64,000 bases of DNA from Sparassis latifolia. Its lineage: Eukaryota; Basidiomycota; Agaricomycetes; Polyporales; Sparassidaceae. The DNA lies in NCBI GenBank assembly GCA_018466975.1, contig CM031561.1, forward strand, positions 3,534,001 to 3,598,000, read 5' to 3'. Shown piece after piece: positions 1 through 11,436 of this stretch. A program made the position numbers and the translations under genes. Positions within the stretch are counted from its first letter, which is position 1. Every line of letters starts with the position of its first letter. Below the pieces are notes generated by a model, which was not told where the DNA came from, made no database searches, and saw nothing but the letters and a program-made list of their open reading frames with translations.

Positions 1-113
1 AGGCGCGTGTACTGACCGCTATACGATCAGGGATTGGATAACGTCGTAGTTCAATCTATATTTACCAACTGTCGCTCATCGCCCTCAGTCTTCGCACTTT
101 CTTGAACTCTACC

Positions 114-1000
114 ATGGCGAACAGAGAATCCGACTCTGAAGATGACCCAGATTACCTCCCTCCTGGTGATGCCGGTGAGACAGACTCACAGTGGATCATT
201 GCTTGTGCTAAATTGCATTGTAGAGTCCTCTTCCTCCGATGAGGAACCAGACGCGAAGCGTGCTCGCACCAGCTCCCCACAGTCGACGGAGATGAACGAG
301 GCGGACAAACAGTATGTATTATCGATCATAATGATATGTTGCCACTTAGCTGAATTGCAATAGGGAGCTTTGGGCTGCATTCCAAGCGTCAGTTGCAACG
401 CCTTCTGTGAGGCCTCCGCCGCCCTCGCAGGTCATGGTGAAGATCGTTAAGCGCTTCAGCTTCGCCGGAGAGGAGGTTACGTGAGTGCCCGCAGGTTCCA
501 CTCCTCATTCGATTAGGATTGAGGTAGTCTTATATCCCAGAGAAACCAAAGAAGTACCGGAGGATTCTGAAGATGCCATGAAGTGGCCCCGCTGGCGACC
601 ACCAGAAGGAGAGGATAACACGGTTTATCAGCCGGAGTCATCAGCAGTCCAATCCGGAGACACTACTCCGTCGTCCAATGCCACTCAGCCTCCGACTACT
701 CCCACTCCTGCAAAGCCCCCTGTTCCTGCAAAAGCAGCCCCAAAGCGTCCTGGTCCTCGCAAACCAAAGATCACACTAGCTTCGGCTCCCAGAGCTGCGA
801 AGAAGCTAACGACTCTGGACAAGTCCGCCATGGATTGGCGTGCGCACGTCGACACTGAAGGGGCATCAGGCCTCAAGGACGAGCTCGAAGCAAATAGGCG
901 CGGTGGAGGGTATCTCGAGAAGGTTGAGTTCTTGCAGAGGGTTGAAGATCGTAAGGCAGGTGCCCTGGAAGCGAGCACGTCAAAACGCAGACGAAGGTGA
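114..1000 (+). CDS. SWC5: SWR1-complex subunit Swc5 / BCNT-domain protein
   Basis: Four exons joined by short GT-AG introns (after GATGCCG, after GACAAACA and after GGTTAC). The N-terminal half is acidic and Ser-rich, and the middle is Pro/Thr/Lys-rich and disordered. The last 75 residues form the BCNT-C domain, with the landmarks KLTTLDKSAMDWRAH and GGGYLEKVEFLQRVEDRK, and the protein ends in a basic tail. In the family this domain serves histone-variant H2A.Z deposition by the SWR1 remodeller in the nucleus. The start is the first ATG in good context (ACCATGG) and is followed at once by an acidic ESDSEDD stretch, as usual for the family. Identification rests on the C-terminal domain; the rest is poorly conserved in all BCNT proteins. 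Confidence 0.88.
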
Positions 1001-1183
1001 GGGGTACATAGTATATTGGTATCGTGCTGCAGACGTCGTACTGTATTATACAACCCTTGCAATAGGGAATTGGGTCCAAAATACGCGGGTACAGATTACA
1101 GCGGGAGGCACAGGAAATGCTACAAGGCAATTCGACTTGAAGGGGTACTTACATTGTTACAACTTTTGAAGCGATAGTATTCT

Positions 1184-3507
1184 CTAAGCCGGAGCTTTGC
1201 AAACGCGCTTGTGCTCGCTCCAGTGGGATTTCTGACACCCTTGGTCACAGTATCTGTCAGACAGATTATTAGTACTGAAAGTAAGCGACAGCAGCTCGAC
1301 ACTTGCCTTGTCTTCGAGCATCCACCGCACTTCCTGAGGACGGCACTCGGGTTACTGCACCACGAGCAACGGTAGAGGGCGACAGAGTTGGTGTTGATTT
1401 TGGGATGTGAGCACCGCTCGGGCTGCGGCGAATCATCATCCACCTTCAGATCGTCTAGCCATGCAGCTAGATCATCTTCCGCTTTCTCGGCAGAAATACT
1501 CTTGTCTTCCGACCCGCCTGTGTCAAACCGGGCGATGACGTCCTTCCATTCCTCGACTGCTTTCGGGTATAGATCAAAGATCATCTCTTGCGTGAGCCGC
1601 ATTTGAGTCCTCTTCGGTGGATTCCCCAAGAACTTGCCAAATTGATCAGCAGTTTCAAGCTTCTTGCGCGCCAGCTGAGCAAATATTCAGAAAGCGCATG
1701 CATGCGAGTACGCGAGTTACTCACATCTAGCTCTGCCAGGTTTGTGCTAATTTCCGGTCCTTGGAGGGCGATAGTCAGGATAATGTACCAGTTGAGAATG
1801 ATCTGCATATTCCTAGAGTCAGGTGGCGCCTCAGCGATGAAGGTCTTTGCATCCTCCAAAGCCGACATCAAGAAGGCTACACCTTCGGAGTAGTCTTTGC
1901 CTCCGGCTTTGGCTTCCATGAGGAAGCTGACAGCAAGGTTTCCGGCGTGATCCACGGCGCGCCACAGCATGTAGTTGCGTACGAAGGGAGTGATGTTCTT
2001 GCACTTCAGGCCCTTCTTGACGGACCTCAGACTATGCTTGCTATCTCCACCCAAGCCGATCGCATAATAAGCATACGCCAAATTCGGATTGCGCTCGATG
2101 GCCTTGTTCCCCAGCATGACGACGTCGGGGATGCGCTGCTTGATGATGAGATACTTCAGGTCGACGATATCTGCCATGTCTAAGTCTGACGGGCTACCCT
2201 TCTCGCGGAGCGCATTGGCGCATATAGGAAGCGCATCGGTCCACATCTCGAACGGCAGACCGATATCCATGGCTTCATATTGTCCGGTACGCTCGTTGAA
2301 CGCCTGGAACATACCCTCCGCAACCGAAAATTCCGTGCGCACAATGAGCTGCGACAGCGTTTTTCCTAGAGCGTATAGGTCGCGATCCTGGGCGCATTTC
2401 ATCATCGCCTTTTGGAAATCGGCTGTCGTACGCAAGATGATAGTCGTGTCGCACTTGTCTAGACCGTATTGCATCATGATGTCTCCAAGATTCTGCGGGA
2501 AGCGGCGGCTCACGGCCGCTATCATCTTCTGTGGGTCGTAGTAACGAATGTCGGGCTCCGAGCCAGCATCGTTGAGGCGTATGAGAGCGCCGATAGCATT
2601 GCATCGGATAGTGAGGTCATCGCTCCGAAGACATGCCACGAGAAATGTCATTAACGACGGAATGGCCTTGCAGTCCTTGTAGCAGTGCTGCGTCGCACCG
2701 GACAGGAGGCCAAGGGCATGGTCGATCATGTAGTTCGATGCAATTGGTTTTCGGATGTTTTCTATGGTATCCTGGAGAACGTTATGGATCTTCAGTTCCC
2801 TGAATTCCTTTGCAGTGGGTGACTCTTCCACACTGATAACAGCACCGACTGCATGAGCTATTGTCACCGTCGCAAGCTCTAGAAGTTTGGCATCATCGCT
2901 GTGTTCTCGCATTAGCTCCGAGAGACGGGGAGTTAACTGTGCGATTTCTCTTCGGGCCTCGCTACCACCATGATGGGTCACGTTGCAAAGCGCCTGCAAA
3001 GCAAGGTGGCGAGTATACGAATCATCCAACAGAGGTTTCAATCGTGTTAAGAAACCTAAATATTCCTCAGCTGCCTCTTCGCAAACACAATTCTTGGGCA
3101 CACCTGCTTTGAACAACTTGGTTCGCAGGATGGCGTCGGCAGACATCTTGGCCCAGACACTAACAATCCCCCCAGTCACTTTGACGTTATCCTTATTGGC
3201 CAAGAACGCATGGTCAAGCTTAGTTTGAATGGTCCCAAATTTTGCATGGATCTCTTTCAGTCCGCTGCGCGTGGTGAGGTCTACTCACAAAGGTTCAGAT
3301 TCTCTCGTCTAATGTTTAGACGCAGGACTGACCTGGAAGTTGAAAGTACTCGCATATAAAGTCCGCAGTTATGCTCCAGGTTTGCGCATTGTCGATTCCC
3401 TCCAAAATCGCGTTATCCGCGCCATCAGCACCGGTGGACTTTAAAGGACGCCGATCTGCACGAGAACTATGGGCCTTTGGCTTGTTTTTTTGGGTCTTCT
3501 TCCCCAT
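1184..3507 (-). CDS. MYND zinc-finger protein with helical-repeat body
   Basis: Four exons. The first encodes a Lys-rich N-terminus (MGKKTQKNKPK). The large second exon encodes an all-helical body of armadillo/TPR-like character, with LALQALCNVTHHGG and a run resembling a TPR around NPNLAYAYYAIGLG. The third carries an acidic linker and the first half of a MYND finger (CSWCSNPSAVLRKCGGCSKTR). The last completes it with YCDQGCQKSHWSEHKRVC and then stops. All eight zinc ligands are present. The intron inside the finger starts with GC (AG/GCAAGT). MYND fingers usually bind proline-rich partners. The exact role is unknown; related multi-repeat MYND proteins are common in agaricomycetes. It is divergent from CIAO1 with 196 bp between the starts. 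Confidence 0.8.
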
Positions 3508-3703
3508 GCTAGGGAATAAAATTTGTTCTTGCTGAGTTCCGAACAAGAAGTTCTGATGATACACGTATATGGTCTATATGAACGTCGTGATCGTGGTCGT
3601 GGTCGTTGCGAAGCTGCAGCAGAATCGCGATGCGTCTGGTCAAATCGACTGTATCTCGCGTGTCGCGTTTCGGCATTTTCCGCATTAACTTTACTGCCCC
3701 ACC
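3508..3703. promoter_or_regulatory. Shared intergenic promoter of MYND protein and CIAO1
   Basis: These 196 bp separate the ATG of the minus-strand MYND gene from the ATG of the plus-strand CIAO1 gene. The stretch must hold both 5' leaders and a bidirectional promoter. It contains a short run of CGTGATCGTGGTCGTGG repeats near 3584-3605. I see no clear TATA box. Confidence 0.5.
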
Positions 3704-5040
3704 ATGACGGAGGACGAACTTCTGGCTCGAATTGAGCCCGTCGCTCAACTGGAGGGTATGAAAATAAATATCCACAGATACTCCTGCTTACTTTGGGAGA
3801 GCAGGACACGATGATCGTGCCTGGCATGTCGCATGGAACCCCGCACGACCCATTCTCGCAACTTGTTCTGCAGACAAGTCCGTGCGCATGTACAGTTATC
3901 GCGCAAATCCAAATCCCGAAGACGAAGATTCTCTGTCTTTGACTTTCTCCCATATCGCAACAATACCGACCGGTCATGCGAAGACCGTCCGAGCGATCGC
4001 CTGGTCACCGTCCGGGAAGACTCTGGCGACAGCATCCTTTGATTCTAACATCGGCATTTGGGCTCAAGAGGACGATGAAACCGAAGATGAAGATGGTGGC
4101 TCGCCTAATGCACAGTGGGAGTGCATGAGCCTGTTAGAAGGACATGAGACAGAGTGCAAGAGCGTCGCGTACTCGAGCTCAGGTAATCTACTTGCCAGTT
4201 GCAGTCGTGACAAGACTGTATGGATATGGGAAGGTATGATGTGTAGGCCTCTCAGATGCAGTTGATGACGACTGATCTGCTTAATGTCCAGTCCATCCCG
4301 ACTCCGACTTCGAATGTATGGGTGTGCTCATGGAGCATTCTCAGGACGTGAAATGCGTCGCTTGGCATCCCACAGAGGAGGTCAGTGTATCCATTGCTCT
4401 TTTTTACTTTGCATCTCTCCTCGGCACTCACCATCCCAACATACTCCCAGTGCAGATCCTCGCCTCCGCCTCTTACGACGATACCATTAAGCTATACATA
4501 GACGACCCATCTGAGGACTGGTTCTGCTTTACGACGCTAACCGGGCACGCGTCAACAGTGTGGTCGCTCGCGTTCTCGCCCGATGGCCAGTTCCTCGCGT
4601 CGGGATCGGAAGACAAGACTGTGCGTATCTGGGAGCGCGTGCAGGAACACAAGTGGGAGTGCGTCAGTGTGCTGGACGGGCACGAGCGAAGCGTGTACTC
4701 TGTCACTTGGGGCCGTGGGAAAGGTGCGGAAGAGGGCAGCGTGGGCTGGCTTGCGAGTACGGGCGGGGACGGTAAGATACTCATCTGGGACATCAGAGTA
4801 AGTCCAGATGGTCGCTCTATGGCCCTACATCTGATTTCCCTGTACCTGCAGATCTCGGTCTATGCTTCTGGCGGCGGCAAGAGCACGCTGACTCACAGAG
4901 TGCTCGCACGTCTCCCTTCTGCGCATGGGGTGTTCGACGTGAACAGCATCGTGTGGTGCCCGAAGGAGGGTCTCGAGGACGTCTTTGCGACTGCAGGAGA
5001 TGATGGGCTTGTACGTGTGTGGAAGGTAAACTCACGTTGA
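3704..5040 (+). CDS. CIA1: Cytosolic iron-sulfur assembly protein CIAO1 (WD40)
   Basis: A seven-bladed WD40 propeller encoded in about five exons. Repeats are visible as GHDDRAWHVAWNP, GHAKTVRAIAWSPSGKTLAT, GHETECKSVAYSSSGNLLAS, EHSQDVKCVAWHPTEE, GHASTVWSLAFSPDGQFLAS, GHERSVYSVTWG and a last blade ending in DDGLVRVWKV. Spacing, the acidic insert in blade 2 (DDETEDEDGG) and length match CIAO1/Cia1, the scaffold that hands Fe-S clusters to cytosolic and nuclear apoproteins with the MMS19 complex. The start ATG (ACCATGA) gives MTEDELLARIEPV, and the first intron splits EG|HDDR. No blade is missing. The last codons after VWKV are short and could instead be intronic. Confidence 0.9.
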
Positions 5041-5126
5041 CTCCTAATTTATCACAGTCGGAGTAAGTATCTAAGGGAGCGTGCGAGAAGAACGAACACT
5101 TTGTATCATTCAATCATGGAACCAAT

Positions 5127-5853
5127 TCAAGTTACTTTCATGTACAGGCGCATTGGGCATGAATGTTCCCGCACAGGTCGCTTAGAAATCTCTAGTGTTG
5201 TATTGCGACCATAGGCTTGCTGGGAAGTTTCTGATCCATCTGGTGCGTTCACTATTTGCGCGACAATCGCAGGCCGTGAGTCCGAAGCCTCATGAATAAG
5301 GTTGACAGCGATACTGAGCGGATGATTTGCATAGCACGGTTTTAGAGCAACGAAATCGGCATAGTGAGTCTGATCCAAGGTGCTGCCAGGTTCACCGCTA
5401 GTTTCAATGGCCTGTGGGCCCTGACATCTACTGACTATTCTCGGATCCGTATCTCTCTGTCAGCAAACCCTGCAATGTTGGGGATTTCTACCAACTCACA
5501 GGTGTTTGGTTTATAACGAACGATGCGCTTCGATTCTTGTTTGTTTCCCATGGAACATAACATGACCGCAACTTGACGGCAATGCGACATTATTTTCCAT
5601 ACAGTTTTCTCACAGTACGTGCGCCTGTCCAGCCAATCAGAATCTTTTGTCCGTTCAATCGTTCGGTTTGGATGTTCACGCAGACATCGTTATTAGCTAA
5701 CGCGCTGTGTTGCCACGGTAGGCATTCCATCATCGTGCCGTGCCTCTCAATGTGTACGTTCGTCAGGCGTCGCCTATGTTTTAGGTACGCAACCTCATTC
5801 TGATGGAAATTTCCGTGGACCCACAAGGGTCGTCGTTGTCGATCGCAGTTCAT
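5127..5853 (-). CDS. Unrecognised multi-exon gene (start uncertain)
   Basis: No single long frame exists, but three minus-strand stretches join through plausible splice sites into one continuous reading. The first (about 5640-5853) includes RLNGQKILIGWTGA, the second (about 5450-5580) includes SMGNKQESKRIVRYKPN and GFADREI, and the last (5127-5416) includes DFVALKPCYANHPLSIAVNL and ends in LYMKVT-stop. Frame keeping across two introns and even residue composition argue for coding. The true start probably lies further upstream, where a related segment around 5980-6030 (RFGPGHQDD) is seen. I do not recognise a family. It could also be a gene already decaying, since a diverged second copy lies at 6180-7010. 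Confidence 0.35.
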
Positions 5854-5869
5854 GAATGACAACATGTAC

Positions 5870-7010
5870 GCAACCGCTACCTTTTTTGGTGGTACAACAA
5901 CTGAAGAACTCTACAGGCCTATGGTATACTTGTCCGCAGCTCAGCATTCCCCAGCTATTTCCTGTGTTGGACATGAATAATACGTATATCCATACTAAAA
6001 TCGTCTTGATGACCTGGTCCGAATCGAGTCCGAGCATGTACCGGAGAACAATCTGGCGGTGGGGACTGGTCACAATCTGCAGCTTGTTTAGCACTACTGG
6101 TCAACGTTAACGGTACAGGCCCATCTTCAAAGCGGGAGTGTCGCAGCTATGGGGTGCACGATGTAGCGTCTAGAAAATGCAGTTGTCTGGTCTTTCGATA
6201 GAAATCAGAACGTGCACGTCATTGCACTCCCTCTCTCAGTCGTCGTGTACCTGGTCTGTCTTTCCTTCACACCGAGCGGTTGAGAAGATTATATTGGCTT
6301 CGAACACTAGAGTTACCCAGCATGCCATCCCCATCCACGGATGCTCGTGTGCCTCAATTCAGTCAAGAAAAACAAGGCCTGATCGACCATGCACATGTGC
6401 TGTACTTCCTCAAAGACAAGATGAGGTGACCACTGCAGCTGGCAGTCTGGCATCGCTCAGGCTCACATTGTTTGATGATTGAACGAGTGTCTGGTTTTGA
6501 ACAACACGCTCAGCCTGTTGTTGTCTTTTGAACAGGTAGTCCATCTCTGCAACCTATAAATTGTGACGGGTCAATTGCAAGTTATTGAAGTTAGGACTCC
6601 TCAAATTTCTCAAACGGGTGGTAAAAGTCTCGCTGGATATTATTTTTACATCAGCTTGATGAGCTGGTCGGAATCGGATCCGACTCATCCATCCCGGAGA
6701 ACGATAGTAGAGAACGCTCCGGCGAAGCCTGGGATGATCACAATTTATTCGATGCCATTCAGCGTTGTCGACGTTAGAGATACTAGTACTGCCACATCTT
6801 CGCGGAGTGGGAGTATGGTAGCCATGAGGCCTGTGCGTAGCCCTCGTCTAGAATGGTCATTCGATAGAAATATTCGTCAGGAACATGCGTCGCTTAACGT
6901 GTACTGCGTACACCTGCTCTCCTCCGAGTCAGAGATTATGATCGTCCTTAGTCTGTCCTTCCTCCTTTCCTTAACTCAGACCGGTTGAGCACCACACACG
7001 TCTTCCAGCC
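5870..7010 (-). pseudogene. Diverged direct duplication, remnants of the 5.1-6 kb gene
   Basis: Two stretches of this interval repeat each other in the same order. The block at 5995-6060 (TTGATGACCTGGTCCGAATC) is echoed at 6655-6720 (TTGATGAGCTGGTCGGAATC). The block at 6190-6290 (TTTCGATAGAAAT through GCGGTTGAG) is echoed at 6858-6990 (ATTCGATAGAAAT through CCGGTTGAG). The offset is about 650-690 bp. On the minus strand both copies read a similar peptide (RFGPGHQDD against RFRPAHQAD), and the second copy has stops. This looks like an old tandem duplication of the 5' part of the neighbouring gene, now broken. Confidence 0.4.
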
Positions 7011-7362
7011 AAAACGTCGAACCTCGACGCTCATTCTGCGCAGTCGCGAGGGTTATCGATATCTGCTTCAACGTTTCTCCGGGTATTATCTGACATGATC
7101 ATGCTAATCGCATGAACTGCTAGCTACTGTAAGTGTATTATACCATTGCAATGCAGTGTTGAGCGTTGGGGCTCGTTCAAACTTACTAGCGACGCAGCAG
7201 TCATCGCAGAGCCATCGGCAGCAAGCTTCGAGCGACGGCCCTCCCTTCTCAGCATTCTCTGGCTTCGGACTCCTGCGCACTGCGCCGTACTAATTGAAGT
7301 TTACATAGATCACTCAGCCTGTCTCTTCCCCGCTCACATCACCTTCGTATCGTACTCCCACA

Positions 7363-10300
7363 ATGCTCAAGCATAAGAAGAATCAACCTACAGCCCAGGA
7401 ACTATATCGCGCGCGGAAGCAGCGCGAAGAGCAGGAGAGGGAGGCCTATTTGCCCCCGGGGCTGATTAATCACGGGAACACCTGCTTCATGAACTCCACG
7501 CTCCAAGGTGTACGTCCACCGCATTCGCGTCCGCTCATCTGACCTTCCGAGGTATTCACGCTTACTCTCGGTAGCTCCTGGCGACAAAGTTGTTACACAA
7601 CCTCGTCAACTTCGAGCCCGTTCCGTCTGCCGCGGGGCCATCCGTGCTCGCTCACCGTTCGCCCCAACTGACGAACGGGCACGGATCCGGTGGGGAGTAC
7701 GAGCGGTCGTGGGAAGAGGGCATGCCGCTTGGAGACGTCTTTGTGAATGTGATGCAGAAGGCGTGGAGTCTGCAGGAGGGTCGGAAGCGGGAGAGTATGA
7801 GCCCCAAGTAAGCCTGATAGGGCATAATAACATGATACCCTTGCTGATGGCGCATTAGAGAGATCCTCACCGGGATCGGGCGCAAGTACGACCAGTACCT
7901 TGACTTCCGGCAGCAGGACGCGCACGAGTTTCTGCGCCACATGCTCGATGCGATGCGTATGGAGGAACTCGACGTGCGTACTCAATTCTCTCCACTTTCG
8001 CGTGTATACTTAGGTTGCTTGTCTCAGATTATCAAGAAGCGCCAACCGCCGCCAACTAAAGACAAGGCGACGCGATCTCACAAGAAGCGGCACGTGCGAT
8101 CTCTGCCGTCTGCGACTAAAGTTGTTCTGCCCGAGCAGACGTCACACTCAGATCCTTCGATAGCATCTCCGATAGCATCTCCTGCAGCTGCCTCCGTGTC
8201 TGCGCCCGCGGAAGAGGACAAGCTAACGTCGTTCGTAGACCTGATATTTGGGGGGCGACTCGCGAGCATCCTGGTGTGCGAGAAGTGCAAGAAGATTTCT
8301 GTGACGTACGAGGACTTCAACGACATCAGCCTGAGCATTAAGCCCGAGGACTACGTTAAGGACCGCAGGCGTGACCGCCTGAAGAAACTGGCAAAGAAGC
8401 TGCGGTTCTTTCCTCAGCCAGGCTCGGGCTCGACCAGCGACCTGGACGACGGTGGGCAGAGGCGGCGGTCGTCATCCGTACCCCCTCCAAGTCCACTCAG
8501 GAAGAGCATGGAGGCTATTGCGCACGTTCATGAAGAGCCGCCGATACATGACGGGCCCCGCCGAGTGAGTTTCGATCATGCAGGACCTGCTGCAGAAGAC
8601 GCGCGGGACGCGGTGAGGGATATGGCAGGAGACAAGGTTGAGGCAACAGCTGAAGCGGCCGAGAAAAAAGAGGACGCGAATTGGGAGGTCACAGACGCTG
8701 TAGATGCGACGGAGAACGCTCTCAAGGATAAGGCTGATGGCGGGCAGGGGAAGGAGAAGAAAGAGAAGGAGGATCCGTGGGGTAAATTGGGACGACGAAT
8801 CAGCATGAGGGTGAGTCGGAGGATGCGGGAGCTGGGAAGCCCCAGCCACTCGGTCGAACGGGGAAGAAGAACAGGATCTAATGATGCAGTCCGATTTTTG
8901 GCCAAAAAGGACAAATCTGCGCGTTCCTCTCTTGCACCAACCCCTGTGAACGAGCGCGATACCGACAACGATACATCTGATGCTCCGGTCAGGCATAGCG
9001 CCCCGCTCTCGCCGGTTTTGACCCCGCTATCTTCTCCTCATACAGGCACGGCGACATTGGCCCAAACCGCGCCTATCAAGCGGACGCACTCGGACGCGCC
9101 GTTCACCCCGCGAAGATCGAGGTCGCCCGTTCCTCCCAAGCTTTCCAACGGAGAGACCGCGTATCTGCGTCGAATCCTGGCGGACGTCAATACCTTATCC
9201 ACGAACCCAAACCCATTCTCTATGCTGCAGCAGGCTCTGACATCTACGCACTACGGGGTGGGCCCATCCTCCTCTGCGTCTGCTGCACACGCTCTCTGGG
9301 TGAGGATGGGTCATCTCCCGGGGGTTGTCGAGTGTCTCCGGATGTTCACCGCCGTCGAAGTGCTCGATGGCGAGAATATGGTAGGCTGCCATCGATGCTG
9401 GAAGATCGCAAATGGATGCTACAAGTTGGCGCACCGCGACGAGCTTGTCGGCGAGGACGCAGACAGCGAGAGTGAGGAGAGTGAAGCGAGCGAAGGGAAG
9501 CTAGAAGGCAACATAATGGCGCCGAATATCACACAGAGAGTACGCTCCTTGGACGCAGACGAAGGACCGCTATTATCGTCTCCCGATATGTCTACTGGCG
9601 GCGTATCACCTGCGTCGACATCAGCGATTTCTATGAGCGTGACATCGGACTCGGAGTATGTGAACGATACCAAGTCGGTATCGACTGCGCCTTCCACTGT
9701 CGACATCACGCTGTTGCCAAATGGGGATGTTTTTCTTTCTCCTGAAGCCTCTTCTCTAGCAACGTACAGTGGTATTCCAATCCCATCAATATCTACGACC
9801 GCACCGGAGTTGCCACACTCTACCTCTCAGATGGCTGTGGCCACCCAGTTATCTGAGGCCGACCAGAGCAGGCCACCTAGCTCGCTCGATGCTCCGACTT
9901 CGACGGATACATTGCTCACTCCAAAGAGGCACCCACGTTCGCAGCGGAAGGACGCCGCCTCCGGCGAGAGTGACAGCTTGGATGACAGCGATGACTCCGG
10001 TTCCTTGAGCGACACTTCAGCTAATACATCCGCATTCTCCGATGTATCTCCTGCTGCATCTCCTTTGGCTTCTCCGACAGTCTCCCCAAGAGCTTCTGTC
10101 GAAAATTTGCAATCGTCCGCGTCTCCTTCGGCGGTTCGGCTGAAGACGCTGGACGGGACGTCATCTCCTCAGGTGCCGCGTTCCAAGCAGGTCATTCCGC
10201 GACGAATGTACAAACGCTACCTCATCGCGACCCCTCCTCCGGTTTTAGTCGTGCACCTCAAGCGATTCCAGCAGGTCTCGAAGTTGCACGCTATGTCATT

Positions 10301-10813
10301 CTCGGGTGGATTCAAGAAGCTCGACCACTTTGTGGCGTTTCCGGAAGAGCTGGACCTTGGGCCATTCGTCGCGCCAAAGAAGGAAGACTTCGTGCTGAAG
10401 GGGAAGGGCACAAGGCGTACTCCCAACGGTGTGATAAAAGGGACCGAACGCTGTATGTACCGCCTCTATGCCGTCGTGGTGCATATAGGCAATATGGTAC
10501 GTATTCTGTCTACTTTTCGTTCACTCATACATTTTCCACTCATACATTCCGATAGTTGGGCGGACACTACATTGCATACACAGCTCTATCATCGCCAAAC
10601 GCGGCTCCCCCTCCGCCGACACCCCCAGCAGACTCGAATTCTCCAACCCTCTCGACCACTGCGCCAACGAAGCCCATGGGCTCCGAATACCAGGTAAAGT
10701 CCACGAAAAGTCCGAGACAGTGGGCGTATATCAGCGATACTGTCGTCCGGCTCACCACTTTAGAAGAGGTACTCAAGGCGAAGGCTTATATCTGCATGTA
10801 CGAGCGCATATAA
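7363..10813 (+). CDS. Ubiquitin carboxyl-terminal hydrolase (USP/UBP family, Ubp16-like)
   Basis: A cysteine protease that removes ubiquitin. The Cys box GLINHGNTCFMNSTLQ lies about 30 residues from the start, and DFRQQDAHEFLRHMLDAM follows. The zinc-ribbon-like CEKCKKISVTYEDFNDISL comes next, and the His box GGHYIAYT with WAYISDTVV lies near the C-terminus, which ends in KAYICMYERI. A disordered insert of roughly 600 residues rich in Ser, Pro, Asp and Lys separates the two halves of the catalytic domain. Four to five short introns interrupt the gene; the first donor is GTACGT after CTCCAAGGT. The start MLKHKKNQP follows a CAACATCAC-type leader. Family assignment is firm; orthology to yeast Ubp16 is inferred from the compact ends. 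Confidence 0.88.
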
Positions 10814-11436
10814 TTTCACCGCTTCATCTTCTCCCACCGTCCTGCACGTTCGTTCGCCGGTGTATCAATACTCTGTGGGATGTGCTGGTCACTTGTACTG
10901 GACTGGCGACCGTTTAGTTTGTATTGTCCGGCTCATAAATTATTCCCACGTTGCCGCGGCATATATATCTTTTTCTCTCTACTGTTATGCACCCATTACA
11001 CCGCTCAAAGAACGACGAACGAAGGGATGAGTCCGTACGTCCACACCTGATATCGATAACTGCTCGGCTATAACAGTGTCAATCTCCCACTATCGCTCGA
11101 GGTGGGACATTCAAAATATGGTTTTACACAAGAGGTATGTCAGAAAATATACCAGCTTGAATTCCTCTTTGGCTACGCTAAACGTTCATTCTGCACATTC
11201 CAGTTAGAGTGGCTACAGTCCCGCGGCTCCTATGGAAAACAAACTGAATATGCGAGTGTGTTGACCATTGTAGCTTCGAGAAGAGGGCCGAGAAGTTGGT
11301 TCCCACGTAAGTAGCGCTTCAGTAGTCTCCCAAAGGCAGGTTGTAGATACTCTGCTTCAACCTTCGTGCCTCAGGATATCCGTATCTGACTGCTTCAGAG
11401 ACTCTGCGCCAGCGTGGAAGACGAACAGTGAGACGA
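10814..11436. other. Intergenic, no gene seen
   Basis: This holds the 3' end of the hydrolase gene and the upstream region of the P450. A TATATATCT stretch sits near 10962. The open frames are short and show no family features. Confidence 0.5.

Noticed and set aside
8472..8996. Long minus-strand frames inside the ubiquitin hydrolase
   Set aside because: They overlap the low-complexity insert of a well-supported gene, are Cys/Arg-rich and have no domain.
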